DNA of 64,000 nt, taken from DASUPK01 sp963815665 (GTDB lineage Bacteria > Actinomycetota > Thermoleophilia > Solirubrobacterales > 70-9). The notes below the pieces were generated by a model, which worked only from the letters and a program-made list of their open reading frames with translations, did no database searches and was not told the origin of the DNA. Both the position numbers and the translations under genes were made by a program. Below, piece by piece: positions 25,293 through 33,532 of the stretch. The stretch is taken from NCBI GenBank assembly GCA_963815665.1, contig CAWFHN010000018.1:22481-86480 (forward strand), in the 5' to 3' direction. Position 1 is the first letter of the stretch. Each line of letters opens with the position of its first letter.

Positions 25293-25902
25293 TCAACTTC
25301 CGCCTCCTCCGCTTCGCGTCCGGGGGCGGAAGGCACACCCCGCGAGGTGGTCGTTGACGAGACCGGCGGCCTGCATCGTGGCGTAGGCGGTGGTGGGCCC
25401 GACGAAGACGAAGCCGCGCCGCTTCAGCTCCTTGGCCATCGCGGTCGACTCCGGGCTGGTGGCCGGGACGTCGGCGAGCGGACCCTGGTGCCGGGTGCGC
25501 CTTCGAGTCGGGGGCAAAGCTCCAGAGCAGCTCGTCGAGCGTCTCGCCCCGGGCATGGAGCTCGAGGGCGGCCTTGGCGTTGGAGATCGCGGCCTCGATC
25601 TTCTTCCGGTTGCGCACGATGCCGGCGTCGCCCATCAGGCGCTCTAGCTCCCTGGCGCCGTAGCCGGCGACCTTCTCGATCTCGAAGCCGTCGAACGCAC
25701 GACGGAAGCTCTCCCGCTTGCGGAGGATTGTGAGCCAGGAGAGGCCCGACTGGAACGCCTCGAGCGTCAGGCGCTCGTAGAGCTCGGACTCACCGTGCAG
25801 CGGCCGCCCCCATTCGGAGTCGTGGTAGTCGAGGTAGTCCGGCGTTCCCGCCGCCCAGGGGCAGCGCGCCTTTCCGTCCGGGCCCTCGACGACATCCTTC
25901 AC
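25293..25902 (-). pseudogene. tag: DNA-3-methyladenine glycosylase I, frameshifted
   Basis: Frame 1 gives a Tag start from GTG 25902 (KARCPWAAG, then YHDSEWGRPLHGESELYERLTLEAFQ, with the catalytic-site Glu and the Trp of the base pocket) through SFAPDSKAH. The C-terminal third (PLADVPATSPESTAMAKELKRRGF and FVGPTTAYATMQAAGLVNDH, including the zinc-ligand region) continues in the next frame to the stop at 25293. Removing one G from the GGG at 25493-25495 restores a normal-length protein. Known role: excises 3-methyladenine. The GTG overlaps the hemoglobin stop (GTGA), which fixes the start. A sequencing insertion is more likely than decay because both halves are well conserved. Confidence 0.85.
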
Positions 25903-26450
25903 GGCTTGTACGGCGGAGCGACGCCCCAGCCCCAGCGCGGAGTCGGCGCCTCCTGGGGCACGTCGTCGGCGCCGGGCTGCGAGTTGTGCAGGGCGAGCCG
26001 GGTTCCCCACTCGACGTAGGCCATGAAGGCGGAGCGAAACTCCGGGTCCGAGGGGAGGCCCACGTCGTCGGCGGCCATGCTCATCAGCGTGGCGAATCGG
26101 AGGCGCTGCTCCGGCGTGATGGCCAGGTCATGGTGCTTGCCGACCATGCGGTGATAGCCGCCCAGCTTCTCGGTGTAGGAGGCGGGCCCGCCGAACACCT
26201 CGCACCACCAGAGCGTCACGTTGCGGCGGTGCTCCTCGCTCACACCCTCCGGGAAGAGCGGCGAGATCAGCTCGTCGCCCTCCACCCGGTCGTAGAAGGC
26301 GTCGATCAGCCGCTGGAAGGCGTCGCCTCCGCCCGCCCACTCGTACAGCGTCGGTGTGTCGGGCGCGCTCCCGATGCCACCGACCGTAGCGAACCGGATC
26401 CGCCGCGTACTCCATCGGCGCCGAGCCTTATGTGGGGGTGGCGACGCCAC
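25899..26450 (-). CDS. Truncated hemoglobin, group II-like
   Basis: 183 residues from GTG 26450, the only in-frame standard start; the true N-terminus may be nearer PDTPTLYEWAGG, where similarity begins. The 2/2 globin core is visible: TLYEWAGGGDAFQRLIDAFYDRV (A/B helices with the Tyr-containing FYDRV), LWWCEVFGGP, and GKHHDLAIT with the proximal His in the F helix. Known: group II truncated hemoglobins bind oxygen or detoxify nitric oxide and peroxides. The start overlaps the divergent DUF192 gene by 19 nt. Its stop overlaps the tag start, giving a globin-tag operon. Confidence 0.88.
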   Translation of the reverse strand: MASPPPHKARRRWSTRRIRFATVGGIGSAPDTPTLYEWAGGGDAFQRLIDAFYDRVEGDELISPLFPEGVSEEHRRNVTLWWCEVFGGPASYTEKLGGYHRMVGKHHDLAITPEQRLRFATLMSMAADDVGLPSDPEFRSAFMAYVEWGTRLALHNSQPGADDVPQEAPTPRWGWGVAPPYKP

Positions 26451-26740
26451 TTCGCTTTCGCGGCCTCGAGCGGGAGGAGATCCTGGGCTTCGAGGTGCCG
26501 GTGGCCGAGACTCCGCTCAGCCGGCTGCTCGGACTGGCGCTCCTCCACCGTGACCGTGCGGGAGCGGGCCTGCTCATCCCGCGCTGCCGCAGCGTCCACA
26601 CGTTCGGGATGCTCTTCCGGCTCGATCTCGTCTTCCTCGACGCGGAGGGCCGGGTCGTGGGGCTGAGGCGCGCCGTGCCGCCGGGGCGGCTCATACGCTG
26701 CCCGGGCGCGATGGCCGTGCTCGAGCTGCCCTCTCCCTAG
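26432..26740 (+). CDS. DUF192 family protein
   Basis: 102 residues from GTG 26432. The DUF192 core is clear: a Gly-Leu-Leu-Ile-Pro helix region with R-C-R-S-V-H-T-F-G-M (normally M-x-F..I.FxM), LDLVFLDAEGRVVGLRR, and a closing AMAVLELP strand. The family is small and often secreted, but no signal peptide is seen here, and the function is unknown. It sits immediately before the MFS gene (1-nt gap) and starts inside the divergent hemoglobin gene by 19 nt, so one of the two start calls may be wrong. Confidence 0.8.
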   Translation: MGVATPLRFRGLEREEILGFEVPVAETPLSRLLGLALLHRDRAGAGLLIPRCRSVHTFGMLFRLDLVFLDAEGRVVGLRRAVPPGRLIRCPGAMAVLELPSP

Positions 26741-26741
26741 C

Positions 26742-28202
26742 GTGACCTCGTCCTCCGAATCCACGCGGCAGTGGTGGGTGCTCGTCGGCACCTGCATGGG
26801 CCTGTTCCTGCTGATGCTGGACTCGACCGTGGTGGCGCTCGCCCTGCCGACGATCGAGAGGGAGCTCCACGCCTCGCGCGACAACGTCCAGTGGGTGCTC
26901 AACGGCTACCTGCTGGTGCTGAGCATCCTCGTGGTGACGGCCGGCCGGCTGGGGGACATCTACGGGCGGCGACTCGTCTTCCTGATCGGGATGGCGGTCT
27001 TCGGAGCCGGCTCGGTGCTGGCCGCGGTCGCCTCGGACGACGGGGTCCTGGTGGGCGCGCGAGCCATCCAGGGAGCCGGCGGCGCCGCGATGCTGACGCT
27101 CTCGCTGGCGATCGTCAGCCACGCCTTCCCGGTGGAGCGCCAGGCGCAGGCCCTGGGGATCTGGGCCGCGGTCTCGGCGCTCGCCCTGGCGATCGGGCCG
27201 CTGGTGGGAGGGGTGTTGATCGATATCGACTGGCGCCTGATCTTCTGGATCAACCTGCCGATCTGCGCGCTGGGCATTGCGATCACCTGGTGGGCGGCCC
27301 GCGAATCCCGCGACGAGACCTCGCCACCGAAGCTCGACCTGCCCGGGCTGGCGACTCTGACGCCCGGGCTCCTGGCCCTCGTCTTCGCCCTGGTCCGCGC
27401 GGACGACTGGGGCTGGGGCTCCGCCAGGACGATCGGCGTGCTCGCGGCCGGGATCCTGTTCCTGGTGGCTTTCTGGGCGATCGAGCACCGCGTCGACTCC
27501 CCGATCGTCGACTTCAGCCTGTTCCGCAGCGGGCCCTACTTGGGCGCCTCGGCCGCCGCCTTCACCCTGGTCGGCGCCTACTGGGCCGTGATCTTCTTCC
27601 AGCCGCAGTACCTGCAGGAGGTTCTCGACCACGGCCCCGTGGCGGCCGGCCTACTGGTCCTGCCGATCACCGCGCCGATGGTCTTCATCTCGCCGTTCTG
27701 CGGGCCATTGATCAAGCGCTTCGGGCCGCGCGGGCTGATGACGGTGGGGATGGTCTGCGGGGCGGTCGGGCTGGCGTTCCTGACCCAGATCGACGCCTCG
27801 AGCTCCTACGGCGCGCTGATGCCCGGCTATCTGCTCTTCGGCATCTCGCTGGGCCTGGTCTACGCGCCGATGTCGACCGCGGCGATGCTGGCGATGCCGC
27901 GCGCGAAGGCGGGGATCGCGGCCGGAGTGCTGGCGATGGTCCGCGTCACCGCGGGCGCGGTCGCGCTGGCCGTCGTGTCGGCGGTCTTCCAGAGCGTCCA
28001 GAACGACCAGCTCCAGGAGCATCCCGGCGACGCGGCCGGCGCCTTCGCCTCCGCGCTCGCGGATTCGACCTGGGTCCTGGTCGGCCTGGTCGCCGTTGGC
28101 GCCGTCCTCACCTGGGCGCTGGTGCGGCGGACCGGAGGAGATGAGCCGGCGCCGGAGGAGCACCCCGAGCACAGGCTCGAGCGCCACCGGCTCCACCTTT
28201 AA
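26742..28202 (+). CDS. MFS multidrug exporter, DHA2 (EmrB/QacA) family
   Basis: 486 residues, GTG start one base after the DUF192 stop. About 14 transmembrane helices. The family motifs are visible: LDSTVVALALPTIERELHAS in helix 1 (the DHA2 motif D-x-T-x-V-x-x-A-L-P), the loop-2 GRLGDIYGRRLVFLIG motif A, and a helix-5 GPLVGGVLID motif C, which marks proton antiporters exporting drugs. The substrate cannot be inferred. No TetR or MarR regulator is adjacent; the next gene is a response regulator 47 nt downstream. Confidence 0.92.
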   Translation: MTSSSESTRQWWVLVGTCMGLFLLMLDSTVVALALPTIERELHASRDNVQWVLNGYLLVLSILVVTAGRLGDIYGRRLVFLIGMAVFGAGSVLAAVASDDGVLVGARAIQGAGGAAMLTLSLAIVSHAFPVERQAQALGIWAAVSALALAIGPLVGGVLIDIDWRLIFWINLPICALGIAITWWAARESRDETSPPKLDLPGLATLTPGLLALVFALVRADDWGWGSARTIGVLAAGILFLVAFWAIEHRVDSPIVDFSLFRSGPYLGASAAAFTLVGAYWAVIFFQPQYLQEVLDHGPVAAGLLVLPITAPMVFISPFCGPLIKRFGPRGLMTVGMVCGAVGLAFLTQIDASSSYGALMPGYLLFGISLGLVYAPMSTAAMLAMPRAKAGIAAGVLAMVRVTAGAVALAVVSAVFQSVQNDQLQEHPGDAAGAFASALADSTWVLVGLVAVGAVLTWALVRRTGGDEPAPEEHPEHRLERHRLHL

Positions 28203-28249
28203 CGGAGGGACCGGGGGAGAGTCGGTGCGGCCCTCGCCCTTAACGGGGC

Positions 28250-28954
28250 GTGCTGCCCAACGTCGAAGAGCTCGCCACGGTGGTCGTCTGCGAGGACGAC
28301 GATCCGACCCGGGAGCTCCTCTGCGACCACCTGACCGCCGACCGCTACCGCGCCCTGCCGGCGCCGAGCGCCTCCGACGCGCTGCGGCTCTGCGGCTACA
28401 ACCACCCGGACCTGATGCTGCTCGACCTCGGGCTTCCCGACGCCCCGGGGATCGACGTGCTGAGGGAGATCCGCGGGTCCGGCGAGCGAATCGACCCTGA
28501 GCTGCCGGTGCTGGTGCTCTCCGGGCGCGCCAGCGAGGCAGACCGGCTACGCGGCTTCGAGGCCGGCGCGGACGATTACCTGCCGAAGCCCTTCCACTAC
28601 CCGGAGTTGATCGCGCGAGTGGCGGCCGTGCTGCGGCGGCGGTCCGGCGCTCGCCGGGGGCCGATCCGGGTCGGTGACCTGAGCGTCGATCCCGTCACTC
28701 GCCGCGTCGCGGTGGGTGACCGCCAGGTGGAGCTGGCGAACAAGGAGTTCGCCCTGCTGCGGGCGCTGGCCTCCGAGCCGCGCCGCGTCTTCACCAAGGA
28801 CGAGCTGCTGCGCGACGTCTGGGGGTTCCAGTCGAAGGGGCGGACGCGGACGCTCGACTCTCACGCCAGCCGCCTGCGTCGCAAGCTCGACCCTGACGGT
28901 GCGCGATACGTCTTCAACTGCTGGGGCGTCGGCTACAGGCTGCTGGACTGGTGA
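28250..28954 (+). CDS. OmpR-type response regulator
   Basis: 234 residues from GTG 28250. Receiver domain (about 9-125) with the acidic pair CEDDD (residues 14-18), phospho-acceptor Asp59 in LMLLDLGLPD, and the switch Lys in YLPKPF. The winged-helix output domain (about 135-233) has the ELANKEFALLRALASEPRRVF recognition-helix region and a GVGYRL wing. The stop overlaps the following kinase-like gene (28951), which is then coupled to a CpaB-like gene, so this pair may control Tad pilus functions. The partner relation rests on position only. Confidence 0.9.
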   Translation: MLPNVEELATVVVCEDDDPTRELLCDHLTADRYRALPAPSASDALRLCGYNHPDLMLLDLGLPDAPGIDVLREIRGSGERIDPELPVLVLSGRASEADRLRGFEAGADDYLPKPFHYPELIARVAAVLRRRSGARRGPIRVGDLSVDPVTRRVAVGDRQVELANKEFALLRALASEPRRVFTKDELLRDVWGFQSKGRTRTLDSHASRLRRKLDPDGARYVFNCWGVGYRLLDW

Positions 28955-29580
28955 TCACGCCGGGACACAAGCGCGCGCTCAACCGGGCCCTGCACGAGCT
29001 CCGGCGCCCGCTCCAGGCCCTGGTGCTCCTGGAAGAGACCTCCGGCATACCCGCCGCCGCACCGCCGGCCGCCGGCCGGCGCGGTCTCCTCGAGGTGGCG
29101 GCGAGCGCCCTCGATGACCTGGACGGGGCACTCAACGGCGACGCCACGTCTCGGCCGGCGCGACGGTTCTCCTGCCGGGAGATCGTGCTCGCCTGTCTCG
29201 AGCGGTGGCGACCGGCGGCGGCTCGTGCGGGCGGGATCCGCGTCTACTGGGATGCGGGCCCCGCGCCGATCGAGGGCGACTCGGTGCGGCTGGCGCAGGC
29301 GCTCGACAACCTCCTCGCGAACGCGCTCGAGCATGGCGGTCCACCGGTGGTGCTCACCGGCGCAAGGGTCGCGGGCCGCGTCCGGATCACGATCGCGAAC
29401 GGCCGTGGGGATGAGCCCGCACACGGCGGCGCCGACCCGCGGCGCGGCCACGGGACCAAGGTCGTGACGGAGGTGGCAAGAACCCATCGGGGGCGGTTCG
29501 CCCTCTGCCGGACAGGAAGCGGCTGCGTGGCGGCGCTCGAGCTGCCGCTGGCCGAGCCCGGTTACGCGCTGGCGGCGTGA
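28951..29580 (+). CDS. Soluble histidine-kinase-like protein
   Basis: 209 residues, GTG in a 4-nt overlap with the response-regulator stop. There is no membrane segment or sensor domain. An H-box-like segment (His15-Glu-Leu-Arg-Arg-Pro) starts the protein and is followed by a short dimerisation-like helix pair. The catalytic half has an N box LDNLLANALEHGG, but the G1 box is degenerate (NGRGDE) and G2 reads GHGTKVV. Inferred: a minimal cytoplasmic kinase or phosphatase for the adjacent regulator, possibly of low kinase activity. Its stop overlaps the CpaB-like start. Confidence 0.75.
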   Translation: MITPGHKRALNRALHELRRPLQALVLLEETSGIPAAAPPAAGRRGLLEVAASALDDLDGALNGDATSRPARRFSCREIVLACLERWRPAAARAGGIRVYWDAGPAPIEGDSVRLAQALDNLLANALEHGGPPVVLTGARVAGRVRITIANGRGDEPAHGGADPRRGHGTKVVTEVARTHRGRFALCRTGSGCVAALELPLAEPGYALAA

Positions 29581-30224
29581 GCCGCCGCACCCGCGCGATC
29601 GTCTTCCTGGTCGCCGCGCTGGTCTGCGCGGCGCTCGCGGCCACGGTTGCCGGCCGCTATCGGTCGCGCGTCGAGGCACGCTACGGGCCGCTGCGTCCCG
29701 TGGTGGTGGCCACCTCAGAGCTGGCCGCCGGCCGCCCGATCGGGGTCGAGCGGGCAGGCGCGGCGCTGGCCGTCCGGCGCGTCCCAGCCAGCTTCGTCCC
29801 GCCTGGAGCGCTCTCCCGCCCGGCGGACGTCCTCGGCCGCGCGCCCGCCGCCACGATCCCCGCCGGGTCCTACGTGCTGGGCGTACAGCTGGCGATCCCC
29901 AAGCCCGACGCGCCGCGCGCTCCGGGGGTTGGCCGCGGGCTGCGCCCGGTTGAGGTGGCGGTCGCCGGGGCCCAGGCCCTCACCGTCGGCGGAGAGCCGC
30001 CGGAGGGCGGCCTCGTGGACGTCGTCGTCTCGCGCCAGGCGGGTCTCGGCCATTCCGCCCGGGCCTACATCGCCGCGACAGCGGTCAGGCTGCTGGCGCT
30101 GCAGAGCCCGGGCGGGCCCGGCGAGTCCTGGTCCGCCACCCTCGCGGTAACCGAGGCGCAGGCGCTGACGCTGATCGGCGCGCAGAGCGCCGGGCGCGAG
30201 GTCCGCCTGCTGCCCAAGCCGTAA
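29577..30224 (+). CDS. CpaB/RcpC-like SAF-domain protein
   Basis: 215 residues from GTG 29577 (GTGA overlap). N-terminal transmembrane helix (about residues 6-25), then a SAF domain (VVVATSELAAGRPIGVERAG, SYVLGVQLA), then a second beta-rich domain of the CpaB type. Known: CpaB is the periplasmic stabiliser of the Tad/Flp pilus machine. The Tad ATPase and platform genes lie 2.1 kb downstream on the same strand but are separated by an unrelated minus-strand group, and no pilin or prepilin peptidase is in the window. The call is moderate because SAF domains occur elsewhere. Confidence 0.7.
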   Translation: MSRRTRAIVFLVAALVCAALAATVAGRYRSRVEARYGPLRPVVVATSELAAGRPIGVERAGAALAVRRVPASFVPPGALSRPADVLGRAPAATIPAGSYVLGVQLAIPKPDAPRAPGVGRGLRPVEVAVAGAQALTVGGEPPEGGLVDVVVSRQAGLGHSARAYIAATAVRLLALQSPGGPGESWSATLAVTEAQALTLIGAQSAGREVRLLPKP

Positions 30225-30228
30225 CCGC

Positions 30229-30645
30229 TCAGACCGTCGGCTTGCCGAGCCGGATCGTGTTGCCCGACGGATCGCGGAACTCGGAGTCGATCCCATAGGG
30301 GCGCTCGCTGGGAGCCTCCGTGAACTCGACGCCGCGGCCCTTGAGCTCCTCGTAGGCCGCCAGGACGTCGTCGGTGGTGAGGAAGACGCTTCCCGAGAAG
30401 CCCTTCGCCATCAGCTCCTCGACCTGCTTGGCCGTCTTCTCGTCCATCACGGGCGGTCCCGGGATCGTCAGCAGCGCGATCGAGAAATCGTCCTGCCCCG
30501 GGGCGCCCACCGCCAGCCAGCGGAAGCCGCCGAGCTCCGGCATCGAGATGTCGGAGCGGACCTCGAATCCGACCTTCTTGGTCCAGAACTCGAGCGCCTC
30601 GTCCTGGTCGTGCACCCACAGTTGTGCGTTTGCCACCTTGATCAT
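30229..30645 (-). CDS. VOC (glyoxalase/bleomycin-resistance) family protein
   Basis: 138 residues with an AAAGGAG site before ATG 30645. Single VOC module of the paired beta-alpha-beta-beta-beta type: MIKVANAQLWVHDQDEALEFWTKKVGFEV start and a C-terminal FRDPSGNTIRLGKP end, with likely metal ligands at His12 and the Glu of SEFRD. The family covers glyoxalases, dioxygenases and binding-only resistance proteins; the substrate is not inferable. It follows the AraC-type gene by 50 nt on the same strand, a common arrangement, and is probably under its control. Confidence 0.88.
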   Translation of the reverse strand: MIKVANAQLWVHDQDEALEFWTKKVGFEVRSDISMPELGGFRWLAVGAPGQDDFSIALLTIPGPPVMDEKTAKQVEELMAKGFSGSVFLTTDDVLAAYEELKGRGVEFTEAPSERPYGIDSEFRDPSGNTIRLGKPTV

Positions 30646-30695
30646 CGGTATCTCCTTTGGTTTGACTTCGTGGTCGGCGGCAAGCTAGTCCCGGG

Positions 30696-31118
30696 TCAGC
30701 TCGCTGTCTTCTTGAAACGTGCTGTCTCCGGCCGCAGGTAGGTGCGCAGCACGCAGCTCGGCACCTTCGCGAACTGGGCCGCGGGCGGCTGGCTCCCCCG
30801 ATACTCGGTCGGGGTCTGCCCGTAGGCCCGCTTGAAGCTGCTCGTGAACGACCCGAGGCTCTGCAGCCCCACCGAGAAGCAGACCTCGGCGACGCTCCAG
30901 TCGGTCATCCGGAGCAGCGCGGCGGCTCGCTCCAGGCGCCTGGTCAGCAGATAGGCGTGCGGCGACTCGCCGAAGGCGCGACGGAACTCGCGGCTGAAGT
31001 GAGCCCTGGAGAGGCCGGCGGCGCCGGCCATGTCCGCGACGTGCAGCCGCTCGGAGTAGCGGGCATCGGCGAGATCCTTGGCGCGCACGAGATGGCGCGC
31101 AGGCGGTACGAAGGCCAT
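30696..31118 (-). CDS. AraC-type HTH regulator, DNA-binding domain only
   Basis: 140 residues. Two helix-turn-helix motifs of the AraC C-terminal domain are intact (VADMAGAAGLSRAHFSREFRRAFG and VAEVCFSVGLQSLGSFTSSFKRAYGQTPTEYR); there is no N-terminal ligand domain. It lies between the macro-domain gene (17 nt upstream) and the VOC gene, on one strand, so the three may form one transcript. Target unknown. Short AraC proteins like this often act as activators of a neighbouring VOC gene. Confidence 0.88.
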   Translation of the reverse strand: MAFVPPARHLVRAKDLADARYSERLHVADMAGAAGLSRAHFSREFRRAFGESPHAYLLTRRLERAAALLRMTDWSVAEVCFSVGLQSLGSFTSSFKRAYGQTPTEYRGSQPPAAQFAKVPSCVLRTYLRPETARFKKTAS

Positions 31119-31135
31119 TTGCTCATAGGACCCGG

Positions 31136-31642
31136 CTAGTCGCGGTTACTCATCGCACCCCGGAACGCGGCCAGAGCGTCGTCTCCGTGAACGGCGAAGA
31201 CGACGCGCTCGAGGCCGCTGCCGGAGCCGAGGTGGCGTCTGACCTCGTTCATCTCGATCCGCGCCGCCTCGTCGAGCGGGAAGCCGCCTACGCCGGTGCC
31301 GAAGGCAACGAGCGCCAGGCTCCTGGCGCCGAGCTCGTCGGCCTTGGCGAGCGTGCTGGCGGTGGCTTTGCGGATGATCTCGGCAGAGGTCGGCCCGCCC
31401 GGCTCCATCGTCGCCGCGTGGATCACCCAGCGTGACGGCATCTCTCCCGCGGTCGTCTCGACGGCCTCGCCGAGCCCGATCGGAGTCCGCCGGTCGCTCT
31501 CGGCCTGGACCGCCGGGCCGCCGGCCCTGGAGATCGCGCCCGCGACTCCGCCACCATGCCGCAGCTCGGTGTTGGCCGCGTTGGCGATCGCGTCGACCTC
31601 GAGCTTGGTGATGTCCGCCTGCTGGACCTCGATCTCTGCCAC
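31136..31642 (-). CDS. Macro domain protein (ADP-ribose binding/hydrolase)
   Basis: 168 residues from GTG 31642, chosen because the family core begins AEIEVQQADITKLEVDAIANAANTELRHGGGVAGAI right after it; the open frame extends further without similarity. The macro motifs are complete: NAAN, the GGGVAGAI phosphate loop, and GTGVGGFP. Known: MacroD-type enzymes remove ADP-ribose from proteins or hydrolyse O-acetyl-ADP-ribose. It is divergent from a membrane-protein gene (27-nt gap) and upstream of the AraC gene. No ADP-ribosylating toxin is adjacent. Confidence 0.9.
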   Translation of the reverse strand: MAEIEVQQADITKLEVDAIANAANTELRHGGGVAGAISRAGGPAVQAESDRRTPIGLGEAVETTAGEMPSRWVIHAATMEPGGPTSAEIIRKATASTLAKADELGARSLALVAFGTGVGGFPLDEAARIEMNEVRRHLGSGSGLERVVFAVHGDDALAAFRGAMSNRD

Positions 31643-31669
31643 GTCCGCATCGCAGGCTACCGTCGAAGA

Positions 31670-32329
31670 ATGGCCGAGGAACCGGATCGCCAGCAACTCC
31701 TCACCGCGCTCACCACCGAGCACTTCGGCCTCTCCGGCGCCCAGGCGCAGGTGACCAGCGAGAGCTCGTCGCGCGCGGCCCTCTACATCAGCTCGGTCTC
31801 GAGCACCCTCGTGGCCCTCGGATTCATCGGCCAGATCTCCCAGGTCGGCGACGTCTTCAACGTCTTCGCACTGACCGCCCTGCCCACGCTCTACGTTCTG
31901 GGCCTGTTCACCTTCACTCGCCTCGTCCAGGGCACCGTGCAGGACATCTTCTACGGCCGGGCGATCAACCGGATCCGCAGCTACTACCTCGAGCTGGCCG
32001 GCGATCATGCCCATCTCTTCATGCTCGGCGGCCACGACGACGCGCCGGGAGTGCTCTCCAACATGGCGATTCGACCGAGCCCCTGGCAGGCGTTTTTCAC
32101 GATGGCGAGCATGGTGGGCGTGATCAACAGCGTCGTCGGGGGCGGCGCGATCGCGCTCGCGGTGGGCGCGATCAGCGGCGCACCGCTGGGGGTTTGCGCC
32201 GGAATCGGCGGGGCGTTCGCACTCGTCTCCTTTGCCGGCCTACGCCGGTACGAGACCCGGTTGCTCGAGGCGGGCGCCGCCGAGCACGGCGACATCCTCT
32301 TCCCCTCGCAGGACGCCGGGGGCGAGTAG
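31670..32329 (+). CDS. Hypothetical integral membrane protein
   Basis: 219 residues from ATG 31670. An amphipathic N-terminus (about 45 residues) is followed by four likely transmembrane helices (around residues 45-62, 75-93, 145-170 and 175-195). The cytoplasmic loop contains DIFYGRAINRIRSYYLEL. I recognise no named family. It is divergent from the macro-domain gene, with only 27 nt between the starts, so the two promoters overlap. It ends 24 nt before cpaF, and a transcript running into the Tad genes is possible. Confidence 0.7.
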   Translation: MAEEPDRQQLLTALTTEHFGLSGAQAQVTSESSSRAALYISSVSSTLVALGFIGQISQVGDVFNVFALTALPTLYVLGLFTFTRLVQGTVQDIFYGRAINRIRSYYLELAGDHAHLFMLGGHDDAPGVLSNMAIRPSPWQAFFTMASMVGVINSVVGGGAIALAVGAISGAPLGVCAGIGGAFALVSFAGLRRYETRLLEAGAAEHGDILFPSQDAGGE

Positions 32330-32353
32330 GCCGCTCTCACCGCTTAGCCCTGG

Positions 32354-33532
32354 GTGGACGATCGAGTCCGCCGCAGACACCTGGATGAGCTGGCCGCCGA
32401 GCTGCGCCGGCGCCTCGTCGAGCGCCGGCGCGCCCAGGCCGCATCGGGTGGGGGCGCCATGGGCCCGCTGCCCGAGGCGGTCGGGGACCTCGTGGAGGAG
32501 GACGCCGCGATCCTGGAGCCCGCCACCCGCGCCCGCCTCCGTGAGCTGATCCTCCGCGAGGCCACCGGCCTCGGTCCCCTGGAGGAGCTGCTCGCCGACC
32601 CCGCGGTGGAGGAGGTGATGGTGAACGGGCACGAATGCGTCTACGTCGAGCGCGCCGGCAGGATCGAGCGGGCCGACGTCCGGTTCCCGACCGAGCAGTC
32701 GCTGCGCGACGCGATCGAGAGGATCCTGACGCCGCTCGGACGCCGGGTCGACGAGCTCAGCCCCATGGTGGATGCCCGCCTCGAGGACGGCTCGCGTGTT
32801 CACGTCGTGATCCCACCGCTCTCGGTCGACGGCCCATCGATGTCGATTCGCCGCTTCACCGCCGTTCGTCCCGGCCCGCGGGAGCTGGTCGAGCTGGGCA
32901 CCCTGACCGACGAGCTGCACGACGAGCTGGCCGCGGCCGTCGCCGCCAGGCGAAGCATCCTCGTAAGCGGCGGGACCGGCTCCGGCAAGACGACGCTGCT
33001 GAACGCCCTCTCCGCCTTCATCGACCCGGCCGAGCGGGTGATCACGATCGAGGACGCGGCCGAGCTCCGCCTTCGCCAGCCGCACGTCGTCCGGCTCGAG
33101 AGCCGCCCGGCGAACGTCGAGGGACGCGGGCGCGTCGAGATCCGCGACCTGCTGCGCGGCGCCCTGCGGATGCGGCCCGACCGGATCGTGATTGGGGAGG
33201 TGCGGGGAGGGGAGGCGCTCGATCTGCTGATGGCGCTCAACACGGGCCACGAGGGTGCGCTGTCGACGGTGCATGCCAACTCGCCCGAGGACGCGCTGCG
33301 CCGGGTCGAGACCCTGGCGCTGATGGCCGGAGTCGGGCTGCCGCACGACGCGATCCGCGAGCAGCTCGGGCGCGGGCTCGATCTCGTCATCCACCTGGCG
33401 CGGCTGAGCGACCGGTCGCGGCGGGTCGTGGAGGTAGCCGAGGTGGTGCGGACGGCCGGTTCGGTCGGCGTGCGCGAGCTCTACAGGCTCGGCAGCGACA
33501 GGGAGGGGCGCCCATGGGCCAGCCGGCGCTGA
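32354..33532 (+). CDS. cpaF: Tad/Flp pilus assembly ATPase CpaF (TadA)
   Basis: 392 residues from GTG 32354. Secretion-ATPase core with the CpaF helical N-domain (GPLEELLADPAVEEVMVNG), Walker A SGGTGSGKTTLLNAL, the Asp box, Walker B-type VIGEVRGGEALDLLMALNTGHEG and the His box of the VirB11/PulE group. Known: it powers assembly or secretion of Flp-type pili or a Tad machine at the inner membrane. A putative tadB and tadC follow with short overlaps. No pilin, prepilin peptidase or secretin is present nearby, as expected for part of a split locus in a monoderm. Confidence 0.9.
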   Translation: MDDRVRRRHLDELAAELRRRLVERRRAQAASGGGAMGPLPEAVGDLVEEDAAILEPATRARLRELILREATGLGPLEELLADPAVEEVMVNGHECVYVERAGRIERADVRFPTEQSLRDAIERILTPLGRRVDELSPMVDARLEDGSRVHVVIPPLSVDGPSMSIRRFTAVRPGPRELVELGTLTDELHDELAAAVAARRSILVSGGTGSGKTTLLNALSAFIDPAERVITIEDAAELRLRQPHVVRLESRPANVEGRGRVEIRDLLRGALRMRPDRIVIGEVRGGEALDLLMALNTGHEGALSTVHANSPEDALRRVETLALMAGVGLPHDAIREQLGRGLDLVIHLARLSDRSRRVVEVAEVVRTAGSVGVRELYRLGSDREGRPWASRR

